Shown here: piece by piece, positions 1 to 9,237 of the stretch | Layout of the letters: each line of letters begins with the position of its first letter | Position numbering within the stretch: position 1 is the stretch's first letter | Origin: an uncultured Collinsella sp. | GTDB taxonomy: Bacteria > Actinomycetota > Coriobacteriia > Coriobacteriales > Coriobacteriaceae | Direction: 5' to 3' | DNA: 17,725 nucleotides | Assembly (NCBI GenBank): GCA_900548075.1 | Contig: URJD01000019.1 | Location: 1 to 17,725 of the forward strand | Translations under genes and position numbers: made by a program | Notes under the pieces: generated by a model | What the model was told of the DNA's origin: nothing | Database searches by the model: none | The model's input: the letters and a program-made list of their open reading frames with translations, nothing else

Positions 1-52
1 GGCGCGCAGCGTCGAGCCGTTACGCGGTTTGGTAAAACCGCGTAACTAGTAA
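1..52 (-). repeat. 3'-end repeat hairpin, copy 1 (after lcp)
   Basis: A perfect 12-bp stem pairs 19-30 with 35-46 (GTTACGCGGTTT / AAACCGCGTAAC, 4-nt loop). It starts on the last base of the lcp TAG stop. Beyond it lies the 15-mer GGCGCGCAGCGTCGA (1-15), which is identical in the second copy at 16476-16526. No T-run follows the stem on the transcribed strand, so it is not a textbook intrinsic terminator. It could be a processing or stability element at the mRNA 3' end, a non-canonical terminator, or a dispersed genomic repeat. The repeat may extend left of the window. Confidence 0.8.
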
Positions 53-1281
53 TTGGCTTCGTAGCCGTTGCCGTCGCCGGTGGGCTCTTCGTAGTAGTCC
101 GAATCGCTCGAATCGCTTGAGTCATCGGAATCGTCAGAGCTGACCGATGAAGTTGCGGTACCGTTTGCGTAGTCGTCAGACGTGTTGTTGTTCAGGTCGC
201 CGATCGTAGAGCTGGAACCGTCGGAAAGACCCATAGTGTTGGGACCCTTGGGATCCTTGCCGGCATCGACGCGCTCCATCATTTCCTTGAGCTCGTCCTC
301 GTAGACAAAGACGTAGCTCACACCGTCGATCATGGTGCTGTCGTCGGCGTACGAGGGCAGGTTGGCCGAGTAGATACCGTCGACATCCATACCGCGCATG
401 GCGTTGACCGTAGCCACGATATCCTGAACGCTCATATCGGTTACGAGCATATCGGACAGCGAATTAACCAGGCCAAAAATCTTCGTGGCATCGAAGTTAT
501 TGAGAATCTGGTTGGCAAGGGCGCCAAGCACCTGACGCTGGTGGCGCATGCGCGTGTAATCGCCGTCGGCATAGGTGTAGCGGCAGCGGGCATAGGTAAG
601 GGCGGTGGCACCGTCCATATGCTGCTGGCCAGCGGTAATCTTAATATCCAGGTGCTCGGGGTCGTCAACATCATCGGTTGCGTTAATGTCGATACCGCCA
701 ACCGAATCAATCAGCGCCTGCATACCGTCGAAGCTGACCTCGGCATAGTGGGAAATCTGAACACCGCACAGCTCGTTGACCGCCTCGACCATGGCCTCGG
801 CGCCGCCAACGGTATGGCAGGCGTTGATCTTCATGGTCTCGCCCTTGTACTCGACCTTGGTGTCGCGCGGAACGGAAATGAGCGTCGCCTGCTTTTGCGT
901 GGGGTCGATGCGTGCCAGGATAATCGAGTCGGCACGATACGTATCCTCGCCCGGACGGCCGTCGGTGCCAAGAAGCAGCACGTAGAACGGATCCTTTGCC
1001 TCATCGGTGTCAACCAGAACCCGACGCAGATTGTCGGTAATGACATTAGAATCGCCGAGCTTGCCCATAATGGTGGCAAACCACAGGCCGGCAGCGGTAG
1101 TGGCACTCAGCAGCACGCCAAGCACGACAATGAGCGCGACGTGACGAATCGTGTGGCTACGACGACGTTGGCGAGCGCGCTCGGAATAGCGAGCCACGTT
1201 ATCGCGACTGTAGATCTTGGCCTGCGCACCAGTTGAGGGTCTTCGGGCGGTGGTATCCGCGAGGGGCTTTTTATTAAACAT
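46..1281 (-). CDS. LytR-CpsA-Psr (LCP) family cell-wall ligase
   Basis: LCP enzymes sit in the cytoplasmic membrane and transfer lipid-linked glycopolymers onto peptidoglycan outside the cell. The protein has 411 residues. A basic cytoplasmic N-terminus (about 1-45) leads to one membrane helix (about 48-70) and then the extracellular LCP domain (about 98-265). The family arginine motifs are visible: YRADSIILARID near 115, SVPRDT near 137, and the ARCRYTYADGDYTRMRHQRQ stretch near 231-250. The last ~50 residues are a Ser/Asp-rich, probably disordered tail. I chose the ATG at 1281 because AGG (1288-1290) lies 6 nt upstream; a TTG two codons earlier abuts that site and has none of its own. The gene is 12 bp after murA and probably co-transcribed with it. 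Its glycopolymer substrate cannot be told from sequence. Confidence 0.93.
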   Translation of the reverse strand: MFNKKPLADTTARRPSTGAQAKIYSRDNVARYSERARQRRRSHTIRHVALIVVLGVLLSATTAAGLWFATIMGKLGDSNVITDNLRRVLVDTDEAKDPFYVLLLGTDGRPGEDTYRADSIILARIDPTQKQATLISVPRDTKVEYKGETMKINACHTVGGAEAMVEAVNELCGVQISHYAEVSFDGMQALIDSVGGIDINATDDVDDPEHLDIKITAGQQHMDGATALTYARCRYTYADGDYTRMRHQRQVLGALANQILNNFDATKIFGLVNSLSDMLVTDMSVQDIVATVNAMRGMDVDGIYSANLPSYADDSTMIDGVSYVFVYEDELKEMMERVDAGKDPKGPNTMGLSDGSSSTIGDLNNNTSDDYANGTATSSVSSDDSDDSSDSSDSDYYEEPTGDGNGYEANY

Positions 1282-1293
1282 AGGCAACCTGTA

Positions 1294-2577
1294 TTAGTAG
1301 ATGACGGGATCGGGGACGGTAGCATGCTCGACATGCGCGCCGAGCGCCTGCAGCTTTTCGACAAACTGCTCGTAGCCGCGCTTGATGTGATGGATGGCCG
1401 AAACCTCGGTCGTCCCGTCGGCGATCAAGCCCGCTACGACGAGGGCCGCTCCGCCACGCAGATCGGGCGAGGTAACCTGTGCGCCCGAGAAGCCCCTGAC
1501 GCCATGAATCATGGCATGATGGCTCTCGATACGAATGTCGGCACCCATGCGCACCAGCTCAGAGGCAAACATAAAGCGATTCTCGAAGATGTTCTCGGTG
1601 ATAACGGAGCTACCGTCGGCAAGGGCGGAGAGTACCATAATCTGCGCCTGCATGTCCGTCGGGAAGCCGGGGAACGGAAGCGTCTGGATGTCGACCGGCT
1701 TGATGCGCTCGGCACGGTTCACATGGACGCCATCCTCGACGCGCTCGCAGTCGATACCCATGAGCTCCATCTTCTTGAGCACCATGCCCAAGTGAATGGG
1801 GCAAAAGCCCGTGACATCGACACCGCGATCGTCGGCCATCAACGCACCGGCAACGATAAAGGTACCGGCCTCGATGCGGTCGCCTACTACGCGATGGGTA
1901 ACAGGATGGAGCTCTTCCACGCCTTCGATAGTCACGACGGGCGTGCCGGCGCCAACAATCTTGGCGCCCATCTCGTTGAGCATGTTGGCGAGATCGACGA
2001 TCTCGGGCTCGCGGGCGGCATTGTCGATAACCGTGGTACCCTGCGCGCGCACGGATGCCATAATGAGGTTCTCGGTCGCACCGACACTGGCAAACTCGAG
2101 CGTGACGGTGGTACCGCGCAGACCTTGGGGCGCATTAGCGTTGATGTAACCGTGGGCGGTATCGAACTCAACGCCCAGGGCCTCAAGACCAAGAATGTGC
2201 ATATCGATCTTGCGAGCACCCAGGTTGCAGCCGCCCGGCATGGCGATCTTGGCGCGATGGAAGCGGCCCAGCAGGGGTCCCATGACGGCGGTGGAAGCAC
2301 GCATCTTAGCGACGAGCTCGTAGGGGGCCTCCCAAGAATCGACCTGAGAGGTATCAATCTCGAGCGTGTGCTCGTCGAGAACATCGATCGTAGCGCCCAT
2401 GCCCTTGAGCACCTTGCCCATCACGTGGACATCGGAAATATCGGGCACGTTCTGCAGCGTCGTTTTGCCCGGCGCCAGAAGCGTTGCCGCCATGAGTTTG
2501 AGTGCGGAGTTCTTGGCGCCCGAAACGGGCACGGAGCCTCCGATGGCGTGGCCACCCTCAACGCGGATAATATCCAA
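1294..2577 (-). CDS. murA: UDP-N-acetylglucosamine 1-carboxyvinyltransferase
   Basis: MurA transfers enolpyruvate from PEP to UDP-GlcNAc, the first committed cytoplasmic step of peptidoglycan synthesis. It has 427 residues, close to the usual ~420. The catalytic Lys22-Asn23 lies in SGAKNSALKLM. The active-site loop Cys is C117 in MPGGCNLGARKID. Asp308 lies in FPTDMQAQ, and R377 lies in the C-terminal DLRGG motif. The loop Cys, rather than Asp, is the form normally sensitive to fosfomycin (family knowledge). The start codon is TTG (2575-2577). It gives the standard MDxIRVEGG N-terminus, an in-frame TAG lies just upstream, and GAAAGGG (2584-2590) provides a ribosome site. The gene lies directly behind the atp operon terminator and is followed by the LCP gene. 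Confidence 0.97.
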   Translation of the reverse strand: MDIIRVEGGHAIGGSVPVSGAKNSALKLMAATLLAPGKTTLQNVPDISDVHVMGKVLKGMGATIDVLDEHTLEIDTSQVDSWEAPYELVAKMRASTAVMGPLLGRFHRAKIAMPGGCNLGARKIDMHILGLEALGVEFDTAHGYINANAPQGLRGTTVTLEFASVGATENLIMASVRAQGTTVIDNAAREPEIVDLANMLNEMGAKIVGAGTPVVTIEGVEELHPVTHRVVGDRIEAGTFIVAGALMADDRGVDVTGFCPIHLGMVLKKMELMGIDCERVEDGVHVNRAERIKPVDIQTLPFPGFPTDMQAQIMVLSALADGSSVITENIFENRFMFASELVRMGADIRIESHHAMIHGVRGFSGAQVTSPDLRGGAALVVAGLIADGTTEVSAIHHIKRGYEQFVEKLQALGAHVEHATVPDPVIY

Positions 2578-2583
2578 GGTCTA

Positions 2584-2590
2584 CCCTTTC
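2584..2590 (-). promoter_or_regulatory. Ribosome binding site deciding the murA TTG start
   Basis: On the minus strand GAAAGGG lies 6 nt upstream of TTG (2575-2577). It begins immediately after the T-run of the atpC terminator, so the terminator and the murA translation start are almost fused. Confidence 0.6.
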
Positions 2591-2629
2591 AAAAAGCATG
2601 CCCGGGATGGCTGAGCCATCCCGGGCATG
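2591..2629 (-). terminator. Intrinsic terminator of the atp operon
   Basis: A near-perfect 16-bp inverted repeat (CATGCCCGGGATGGCT, 2597-2612, against 2614-2629) is followed on the minus strand by C and then TTTTT (2591-2595). It lies 37 bp after the atpC stop and 13 bp before the murA start codon. The T-run exists only on the minus strand, which matches the direction of the genes. Confidence 0.9.
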
Positions 2630-2665
2630 ATGTGTTCGCAAATGGTCGAACGCTAAATCGTTTGA

Positions 2666-3058
2666 CTATTGGGCAAGCTTGAGCTTACACCATGCGATTT
2701 CATTATAGAGGTAGGCGCGGCGTGCATCATCCTCCGACAAATTACCCAGCTTCTCTTCAAAACCTTGAATATCAGCTTTAAGCTTGTCGGCATCGACGGT
2801 CGCCAAATCGCAAGCGCGCTCGGCGAGAACGGTCACGACATCGTCCGCAACCTGGGCATAGCCGCCGGCCACGGCAAACGTGTGGTCGACAGTGCCCATG
2901 GCCTTATCGGAAACGCGAACGTAACCGCGGTCGATCGTGCAGATCTCGCTGGAGTGAGCAGGCAGAACGCCAAACTCGCCATCCGTGGACGGAATCGACA
3001 CAAACGCAGCGTCGCCCTCATAGGCGCAGCTCACGGGGCACACGATGCGGATACGCAT
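2666..3058 (-). CDS. atpC: F1Fo ATP synthase epsilon subunit
   Basis: Epsilon is part of the F1 central stalk; it couples gamma to the c-ring and can inhibit ATP hydrolysis. It has 130 residues. The N-terminal beta-sandwich (about 1-85) carries the family pattern of an early GEFGVLPAHS motif and AVAGGYAQVADDVVTVLAE. The C-terminal helical hairpin (about 88-130) is a little short, ending in YNEIAWCKLKLAQ. ATG at 3056-3058 follows the atpD stop by 3 nt, with GGAG inside the atpD 3' end as ribosome site. It is the last gene of the atp operon and is followed by the intrinsic terminator. Confidence 0.96.
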   Translation of the reverse strand: MRIRIVCPVSCAYEGDAAFVSIPSTDGEFGVLPAHSSEICTIDRGYVRVSDKAMGTVDHTFAVAGGYAQVADDVVTVLAERACDLATVDADKLKADIQGFEEKLGNLSEDDARRAYLYNEIAWCKLKLAQ

Positions 3059-3061
3059 AAC

Positions 3062-4515
<1,454 letters not shown>

Positions 4516-4516
<1 letters not shown>

Positions 4517-5424
4517 TACTGTTCCTCCAATGCTGAGGCTCCGCCGACGATCTCGTTAATCTCGGTCGTGATCGAAGCCTGGCGCACGCGACTATACGTG
4601 CGGGTAAGGGTCGAGATGATCGCGGTGGCGTTTTCCGTCGCGGAGTGCATGGCCTTGCGGCGTGCACCCTGCTCGGCAGCCGCCGAATCGATCAGGGCCT
4701 GGTAGATGACCGTCAGGATATAAGACGGCACAAGCTTGCCGAGAACATGCTCGGGAGAGGGCACGAACTCGAACGTGGACGAGATGCGCTTAGGGGCGTC
4801 GGTCTCGTTCTTACGCGGACCGTGGGCCATAGCGATCATCTCGGGGTCGAGCGGCAACAGATGCTCGACGCGAAGCTCCTGATCCACGCGGTTCTTGGCG
4901 TGGTGGTAGACAAGCTCGACACGGTCAAGCTCACCGGCACGATACGCATCGCAGATATGAGAGGAGATCATGCGAGCCTGATTGAAATCGGGCTCAGAGG
5001 AGTTGCCCTCAAAGTGCATGACGACGTTTGCTCGGTCACGGAAATACGTGGCCGGCTTACGCCCGCACGCGATGATCTCGCACTCGATGCCGTCGTTCGC
5101 CCAAGAAGCGGCGAGCTTTTCGGCCGTGCGCTCCACCGTCGTATTGAAACCGCCGGCAAGACCGCGGTCCGAGGCAATAACGACAATCAGGCCATGCTTG
5201 ACGCTCTCATGCTTCTGCAGCATGGGATCGGTGCCCGAACAGGAGGCGTCGCCGGCGACCGTCAACATGACGTCGGTCAGCGCCTCCTTATAGGGCTCGG
5301 CCTGCTTGGAGCGATCGAGGGCACGACGGATCTTGGCCGTAGAGACCATCTCCATCGTGCGCGTGATCTGCTTGGTCGTGGTAACCGAGGAGATTCGCTT
5401 CTTAATGTCGCGAAGGTTGGCCAT
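4516..5424 (-). CDS. atpG: F1Fo ATP synthase gamma subunit
   Basis: Gamma is the rotating central shaft of F1. It has 302 residues. The conserved N-terminal helix ANLRDIKKRISSVTTTKQIT and MEMVSTAKIRRA (about 2-36), and the C-terminal helix with SATENATAIISTLTRTYSRVRQASITTEI (about 261-289), are the diagnostic coiled-coil ends. The central domain includes VVIASDRGLAGGFNTTV near 80-97. The ATG lies 5 bp after the atpA stop, with AGGAG inside and around the atpA stop region. The 3' end overlaps the atpD start by one base. Confidence 0.98.
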
Positions 5425-5429
5425 GGGGC

Positions 5430-7028
5430 TTAGTTCTCCTCTGATCCAGAAACATCCGAATGGTGCTTGGCCATGAACTGCTGCTTGAAGTCGCCGATGA
5501 CGCGCAAGAGCTCAGCCTTGGTGTCATCATCGATCTTCTTGGCGCGAACCTTGTCGAGCAGCGAGCCAAAGCCATTGTCCATGTACTCGATGAGCTCGGC
5601 ACGGAAAGGCAGTACGTCGGCGATCTCCAGGTCATCCAGGAAGCCCTCGTTGCCAGCGAACAGCGTAACGATCTGCTCGCCAACCTCAAACGGCTTGTAA
5701 CGCGGCTGCTTCAGGAGCTCGGTCATGCGGGCACCATGGGTCAGCTGCTTCTGAGTAGCCTCGTCGAGGTCGGAGCCGAACTGCGTAAAGCCGGCGAGCT
5801 CCTGGTACGAAGCGAGGTCCAGACGGAGGTTACCGGCGACCTGCTTCATAGCCTTGGTCTGCGCGTCGCCACCAACGCGGGACACGGAAATGCCCACGTC
5901 GACTGCCGGGCGCTGGCCCTGGAAGAAGAGCTCGGACTGCAGGTAGATCTGACCATCGGTAATGGAAATGACGTTGGTCGGAATGTAGGCCGAGACGTCG
6001 CCGTCCTGGGTCTCGATGATCGGAAGAGCCGTCATGGAGCCATAACCGTTCTTCTTGGACATCTTGACTGCACGCTCGAGCAGACGAGAGTGCAGGTAGA
6101 AGATGTCGCCAGGATAGGCCTCGCGTCCGGGCGGACGATGCAGCGTCAGCGACATCTGACGGTAGGCCACAGCCTGCTTGGACAGGTCGTCGTAGATGAC
6201 GAGCACGTGGCCGCCGGGGTTGGTCTCGCTGGCGGGCTTGCCGTCCTCGCCGTTGTACATGAAGAACTCGCCGATAGCGGCACCGGCCATAGGCGCGATG
6301 TACTGCATAGGGGCGGAATCGGCAGCGGTGGCCGAAACGATGATGGTGTAGTCGAGCGCACCGTGCTGAGCGAGGGTCTCGCGGATGTTGGCAACCGTGG
6401 AGGCCTTCTGGCCGATGGCGACATAGATGCAGACCATGCCCTTGCCGCGCTGATTGAGGATAGCGTCGATGGCGATGGCGGTCTTACCGGTCTTACGGTC
6501 GCCGATGATGAGCTCACGCTGACCGCGGCCGATAGGCACCATGGAGTCGATGGCCAACAGGCCGGTCTGAACCGGCTCGCACACCGGGGTACGGTCGATG
6601 ACGCCGGGGGCCTTGAACTCAATGGGACGACGGTGCGTGGCGACGATGTCGCCCAGGCCGTCGATGGGCTGGCCGAGCGGATTGACGACGCGGCCGAGCA
6701 TGGCGCGGCTCACGGGGATATCCATAATGCGGCCAGTGGTGCGGCACTCGTCGCCTTCCTTGATGGAGTCGACGGCACCAAACAGAACGGCGCCGACCTC
6801 GTCACGGTCAAGGTTCTGGGCAAGGCCGAAGACGGTCTCACCGGTATCGGAGCTCTTGAACTCCAGAAGCTCGCCTGCCATGGCGCTCTTGAGGCCGGAG
6901 ACGCGCGCGATGCCGTCGCCTACCTCGTCGACCGTTGAAACCTCATGCGTATCGACCGTCGCGGAGAGGCTCGTGAGCTGCTCCTGCAGTTTCTTGGCGA
7001 TATCCTGGGCATTGAGGGTTTCGGACAT
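5430..7028 (-). CDS. atpA: F1Fo ATP synthase alpha subunit
   Basis: Alpha alternates with beta in the F1 hexamer and holds the non-catalytic nucleotide sites. It has 532 residues. The N-terminal barrel is followed by GVIDRTPVCEPVQTGLLAID (about 142-161), Walker A GDRKTGKT (176-183), VLVIYDDLSKQAVAYRQMSL, RPPGREAYPGDIFYLHSRLLERA, and the SRVGGDAQTKAMK segment with the arginine finger. The C-terminal helical domain ends in a charged tail. The ATG (7026-7028) overlaps the atpH TAA by one base (TAATG), with GGAGGTGA upstream as a strong ribosome site. Confidence 0.98.
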   Translation of the reverse strand: MSETLNAQDIAKKLQEQLTSLSATVDTHEVSTVDEVGDGIARVSGLKSAMAGELLEFKSSDTGETVFGLAQNLDRDEVGAVLFGAVDSIKEGDECRTTGRIMDIPVSRAMLGRVVNPLGQPIDGLGDIVATHRRPIEFKAPGVIDRTPVCEPVQTGLLAIDSMVPIGRGQRELIIGDRKTGKTAIAIDAILNQRGKGMVCIYVAIGQKASTVANIRETLAQHGALDYTIIVSATAADSAPMQYIAPMAGAAIGEFFMYNGEDGKPASETNPGGHVLVIYDDLSKQAVAYRQMSLTLHRPPGREAYPGDIFYLHSRLLERAVKMSKKNGYGSMTALPIIETQDGDVSAYIPTNVISITDGQIYLQSELFFQGQRPAVDVGISVSRVGGDAQTKAMKQVAGNLRLDLASYQELAGFTQFGSDLDEATQKQLTHGARMTELLKQPRYKPFEVGEQIVTLFAGNEGFLDDLEIADVLPFRAELIEYMDNGFGSLLDKVRAKKIDDDTKAELLRVIGDFKQQFMAKHHSDVSGSEEN

Positions 7029-7504
7029 TAGGCTTCACCTCCGTACGAATTAGCAGAGTTTGCGAGGGTCTCCTGCGCGATGCGCAGCTGCGTCTTGACG
7101 GAAATGTCACGACGCTCGCCGCGGGCCTCGAGCACCAGGCCGCCCACGATAGACGGGTCGACCTGCTCGATAAGGAATACCTTGCGGCCGAAGTCCTGCT
7201 CGCATTTCTTAGTGATGGTTTGACGCAGCTCGTCGTCGAGCGGGATCGCCGTGGTGACGGTCACGCCCACTACATCCTCGTCTTCCTCGGCAACATACTT
7301 AAAGGCAGCTGCCACCTTGGGAAGAAGGTCGAGCTGGTCGCGCTTGGACATGGTGTCGAGCACGGCGATGATCTCGGGGCTGGCAGAAGCCAGGCGCTCG
7401 ATCATCTCGAGGTCCTCGAACACATGGTTCTCGGCCTTAGCGGCTTCCAGAAGGGAGCGCGCGTAGGTCTCGAGCACCTTGTCCTGATAGCGGCTAGTCG
7501 GCAT
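7028..7504 (-). CDS. atpH: F1Fo ATP synthase delta subunit
   Basis: Delta (OSCP-like) joins the top of F1 to the b-subunit stator. It has 158 residues, shorter than the usual ~175-180. The N-terminal helical part (YARSLLEAAKAE near 14-25) is recognisable. The C-terminal part carries the family signature DPSIVGGLVLEARGERRDISVKTQLR (about 116-141). The start codon lies inside the end of atpF (11-bp overlap), and AGG is 8 nt upstream. The position between atpF and atpA supports the call. Confidence 0.95.
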   Translation of the reverse strand: MPTSRYQDKVLETYARSLLEAAKAENHVFEDLEMIERLASASPEIIAVLDTMSKRDQLDLLPKVAAAFKYVAEEDEDVVGVTVTTAIPLDDELRQTITKKCEQDFGRKVFLIEQVDPSIVGGLVLEARGERRDISVKTQLRIAQETLANSANSYGGEA

Positions 7505-8096
7505 TCAGGCTACCTGCTTCCTGGATGTAGCGCTCGATGAGCTTCTTCTGCTCGGCCTCGTCATCGAGTGCCTCGCCCACGATCTTGGTGGCGACGGCAA
7601 CGGACAGGTCGGCGATGGAGCTCGCGGCACCGGCGTAGATGGACTTGCGCTCGTCCTCGACGGTCGTATGGGCCTTGGCGATGATTTCCTCGGCCTCCTT
7701 GTGAGCAGCCTCGATGATACGGGCACGCTCGGACTCGGCGTCCTTACGGGCCTCGAGAACGATGTCGGCAGCCTGACGACGGGCGTCGGTGACGATCGAG
7801 TCGGACTCAGCGCGCTTGGCGATAGCCTCCTGCTTGGTCTTCTCGGCCTCGTCGAGGCTCTCCTCGATCTTCTTGCCGCGCTCCTCCATGGTTTTCATGA
7901 TGCCCGGCAGGGCGACCTTGGCCAGCACGATCCAGATAATCAGGAAGGCGATAAGCGCCGGGATGAACTCCGCCATCTTAGGGATGAGGATGTCCGCACC
8001 GGCAGCGCCGTCCTCAGCGAACGCGGAAACCGGCATGAGCAGCGCGGCCGCGGACGCGGAGAGTGCGATCGCGCTCTTCTGGGATGAAAGATTCAT
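7494..8096 (-). CDS. atpF: F1Fo ATP synthase b subunit, with signal-peptide-like N-terminus
   Basis: Subunit b forms the peripheral stator stalk, anchored in the membrane and reaching up to delta. It has 200 residues. A membrane helix (about 45-65, FIPALIAFLIIWIVLAKVAL) is followed by a long charged Ala/Glu/Lys/Arg-rich coiled coil (about 68-165) and a C-terminal delta-binding part. Unusually, the first ~28 residues look like a cleavable signal peptide: a Lys at 7, the hydrophobic stretch AIALSASAAALLMPV, then AFA before ED. The ATG (8094-8096) has GGAG 8 nt upstream and lies 15 bp after the atpE stop. The N-terminal extension is in frame with this ribosome site, so it is unlikely to be a mis-called start. 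Confidence 0.96.
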   Translation of the reverse strand: MNLSSQKSAIALSASAAALLMPVSAFAEDGAAGADILIPKMAEFIPALIAFLIIWIVLAKVALPGIMKTMEERGKKIEESLDEAEKTKQEAIAKRAESDSIVTDARRQAADIVLEARKDAESERARIIEAAHKEAEEIIAKAHTTVEDERKSIYAGAASSIADLSVAVATKIVGEALDDEAEQKKLIERYIQEAGSLNAD

Positions 8097-8111
8097 ACTT
8101 GACGCTCCGTG

Positions 8112-8306
8112 CTATTTAACGATCAGCGCGACAACGAAGCCGATCAGAGCCAGAGCCTCGCCGAAGGCGGAGCCCATGATGAAGACGGTGAACACGCGGC
8201 CCTGGACCTCAGGCTGACGGGCCATAGCACCCGTAGCACCCAGAGCAGACAGGCCGATAGCAAGACCAGCGCCGATAACACCGAGACCGTAACCGATAAC
8301 TCCCAC
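8112..8306 (-). CDS. atpE: F1Fo ATP synthase c subunit (proteolipid ring)
   Basis: Subunit c forms the rotating membrane ring. It has 64 residues, at the short end of the family (about 70-90). Two membrane helices (about 4-27 and 37-62) flank the polar loop ARQPE (29-33). The ion-carrying glutamate is E50 in GSAFGEALAL. The residue after it is Ala rather than Ser/Thr, and the position of the Na+-ligand Gln in helix 1 is Ile, so proton coupling is expected (inference from known Na+-type motifs). The start is GTG (8304-8306), supported by AAAGGAGG (8311-8318) 4 nt upstream. This is the strongest ribosome site in the operon, as expected for the most abundant subunit. Confidence 0.97.
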   Translation of the reverse strand: MGVIGYGLGVIGAGLAIGLSALGATGAMARQPEVQGRVFTVFIMGSAFGEALALIGFVVALIVK

Positions 8307-8430
8307 GATTCCTCCTTTGTCGTGCGTGTCTTATTTCACGCAGGATAACCTTTTTATAACTGCCGGACTCCATGGGTACGGGCACCGGCGGTTTAACGAA
8401 TTGCCTTACCTTTAAGGCGCGAACGGAAGA
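8307..8430 (-). other. atpB-atpE intercistronic region
   Basis: This 124-bp gap is the largest inside the atp operon. It holds a small perfect hairpin (GCCTTA, 8403-8408, with TAAGGC, 8413-8418) just after the atpB stop and the strong atpE ribosome site at 8311-8318. There is no T-run that would make it a terminator. In other bacteria the region before atpE raises expression of the c subunit; a similar role here is inference. Confidence 0.45.
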
Positions 8431-9234
8431 CTACTCCTCCTCCGCGACCTCCTCTGCCTCGGAGACATACACGGCGGTAAGGACCGTGAAGACGTAAGCC
8501 TGGATGGCGCCGACCACAAGCTCGATCGCATAGATCAGGATGAGGATGGCAAGCCAGGCCAGCGAAGGCAGGGCGCCGACGGCGTGGGCCGCGGAAACCT
8601 GCTGAAGCAGCGGCTGCATGAACATGCTCGCCATGATGGCGAACGAGCCCATGACCACGTGTCCTGCGAACATGTTGCAGAACAGACGGACGGCGAGCGT
8701 GATGAGGCGCAGGAAGGTCGAGAAAAGCTCGACGACCCACACGAGCACGTTCATCGGGAAGCTCACGCCCTGCGGGGCGAGGCTCTTGATGTAGCCGATC
8801 ACGCCGTGAGCCTTGCATCCGTAGTAGATGAAGTACACGAAAGCGAAGATGGCGAGCGCGGCGGTGGAGCCGATTGCGCCGGTGCCGGGCTTCATTCCCG
8901 GGATCAGGCCGATCATGTTATTGATCAGGATGAACAGGAAAAGCGAGCACAGGAACGGGAAGTGCTTCTTCCAGTTCTCACCCACGACGCCCTTGCCGAT
9001 ATCGTTCTCGACGTACTCGATGATGTACTCGAAACCGTTGACGAAGAAGCCCTTGGGAACCAGGGTCTGCTTCTTCTTGAACACGGCCAGGACGATCAGG
9101 AGCACGATCGTGGAGACGATCAGCCAAAACGAGTACTGCGTGATGCCGCAGCTCAGATCGCCCACGACAGGGGTGGAGCTGAACTCGCTGACCAGATGAT
9201 TAATCTCATCAGGCAGCTTTTCAAAAATTTCCAC
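8431..9234 (-). CDS. atpB: F1Fo ATP synthase a subunit
   Basis: Subunit a forms the proton half-channels next to the c-ring. It has 267 residues with five to six membrane helices. The essential arginine is R183 in LAVRLFCNMFAGH (E. coli Arg210 equivalent), preceded by the helix with ELFSTFLRLITL. The last helix carries IELVVGAIQAYVFTVL (about 237-252). The C-terminus is acidic (SEAEEVAEEE). The start codon is GTG (9232-9234), 3 bp after the upstream gene stops, with AAAGG 6 nt upstream. Confidence 0.97.
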   Translation of the reverse strand: MEIFEKLPDEINHLVSEFSSTPVVGDLSCGITQYSFWLIVSTIVLLIVLAVFKKKQTLVPKGFFVNGFEYIIEYVENDIGKGVVGENWKKHFPFLCSLFLFILINNMIGLIPGMKPGTGAIGSTAALAIFAFVYFIYYGCKAHGVIGYIKSLAPQGVSFPMNVLVWVVELFSTFLRLITLAVRLFCNMFAGHVVMGSFAIMASMFMQPLLQQVSAAHAVGALPSLAWLAILILIYAIELVVGAIQAYVFTVLTAVYVSEAEEVAEEE

Positions 9235-9237
9235 GAC

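Noticed and set aside
1285..1287. TTG as the start of the LCP gene
   Set aside because: The AGG ribosome site directly abuts it, while the ATG two codons later has the proper 6-nt spacing.
1324..2682. Open frame of 452 codons on the plus strand, antisense to murA
   Set aside because: Mirror frame of murA; it runs through the atp terminator, which a real gene would not be expected to do.
5460..6938. Open frame of 492 codons on the plus strand, antisense to atpA
   Set aside because: Same artefact: the antisense of a highly conserved ATP synthase gene, without protein-like features or a ribosome site.
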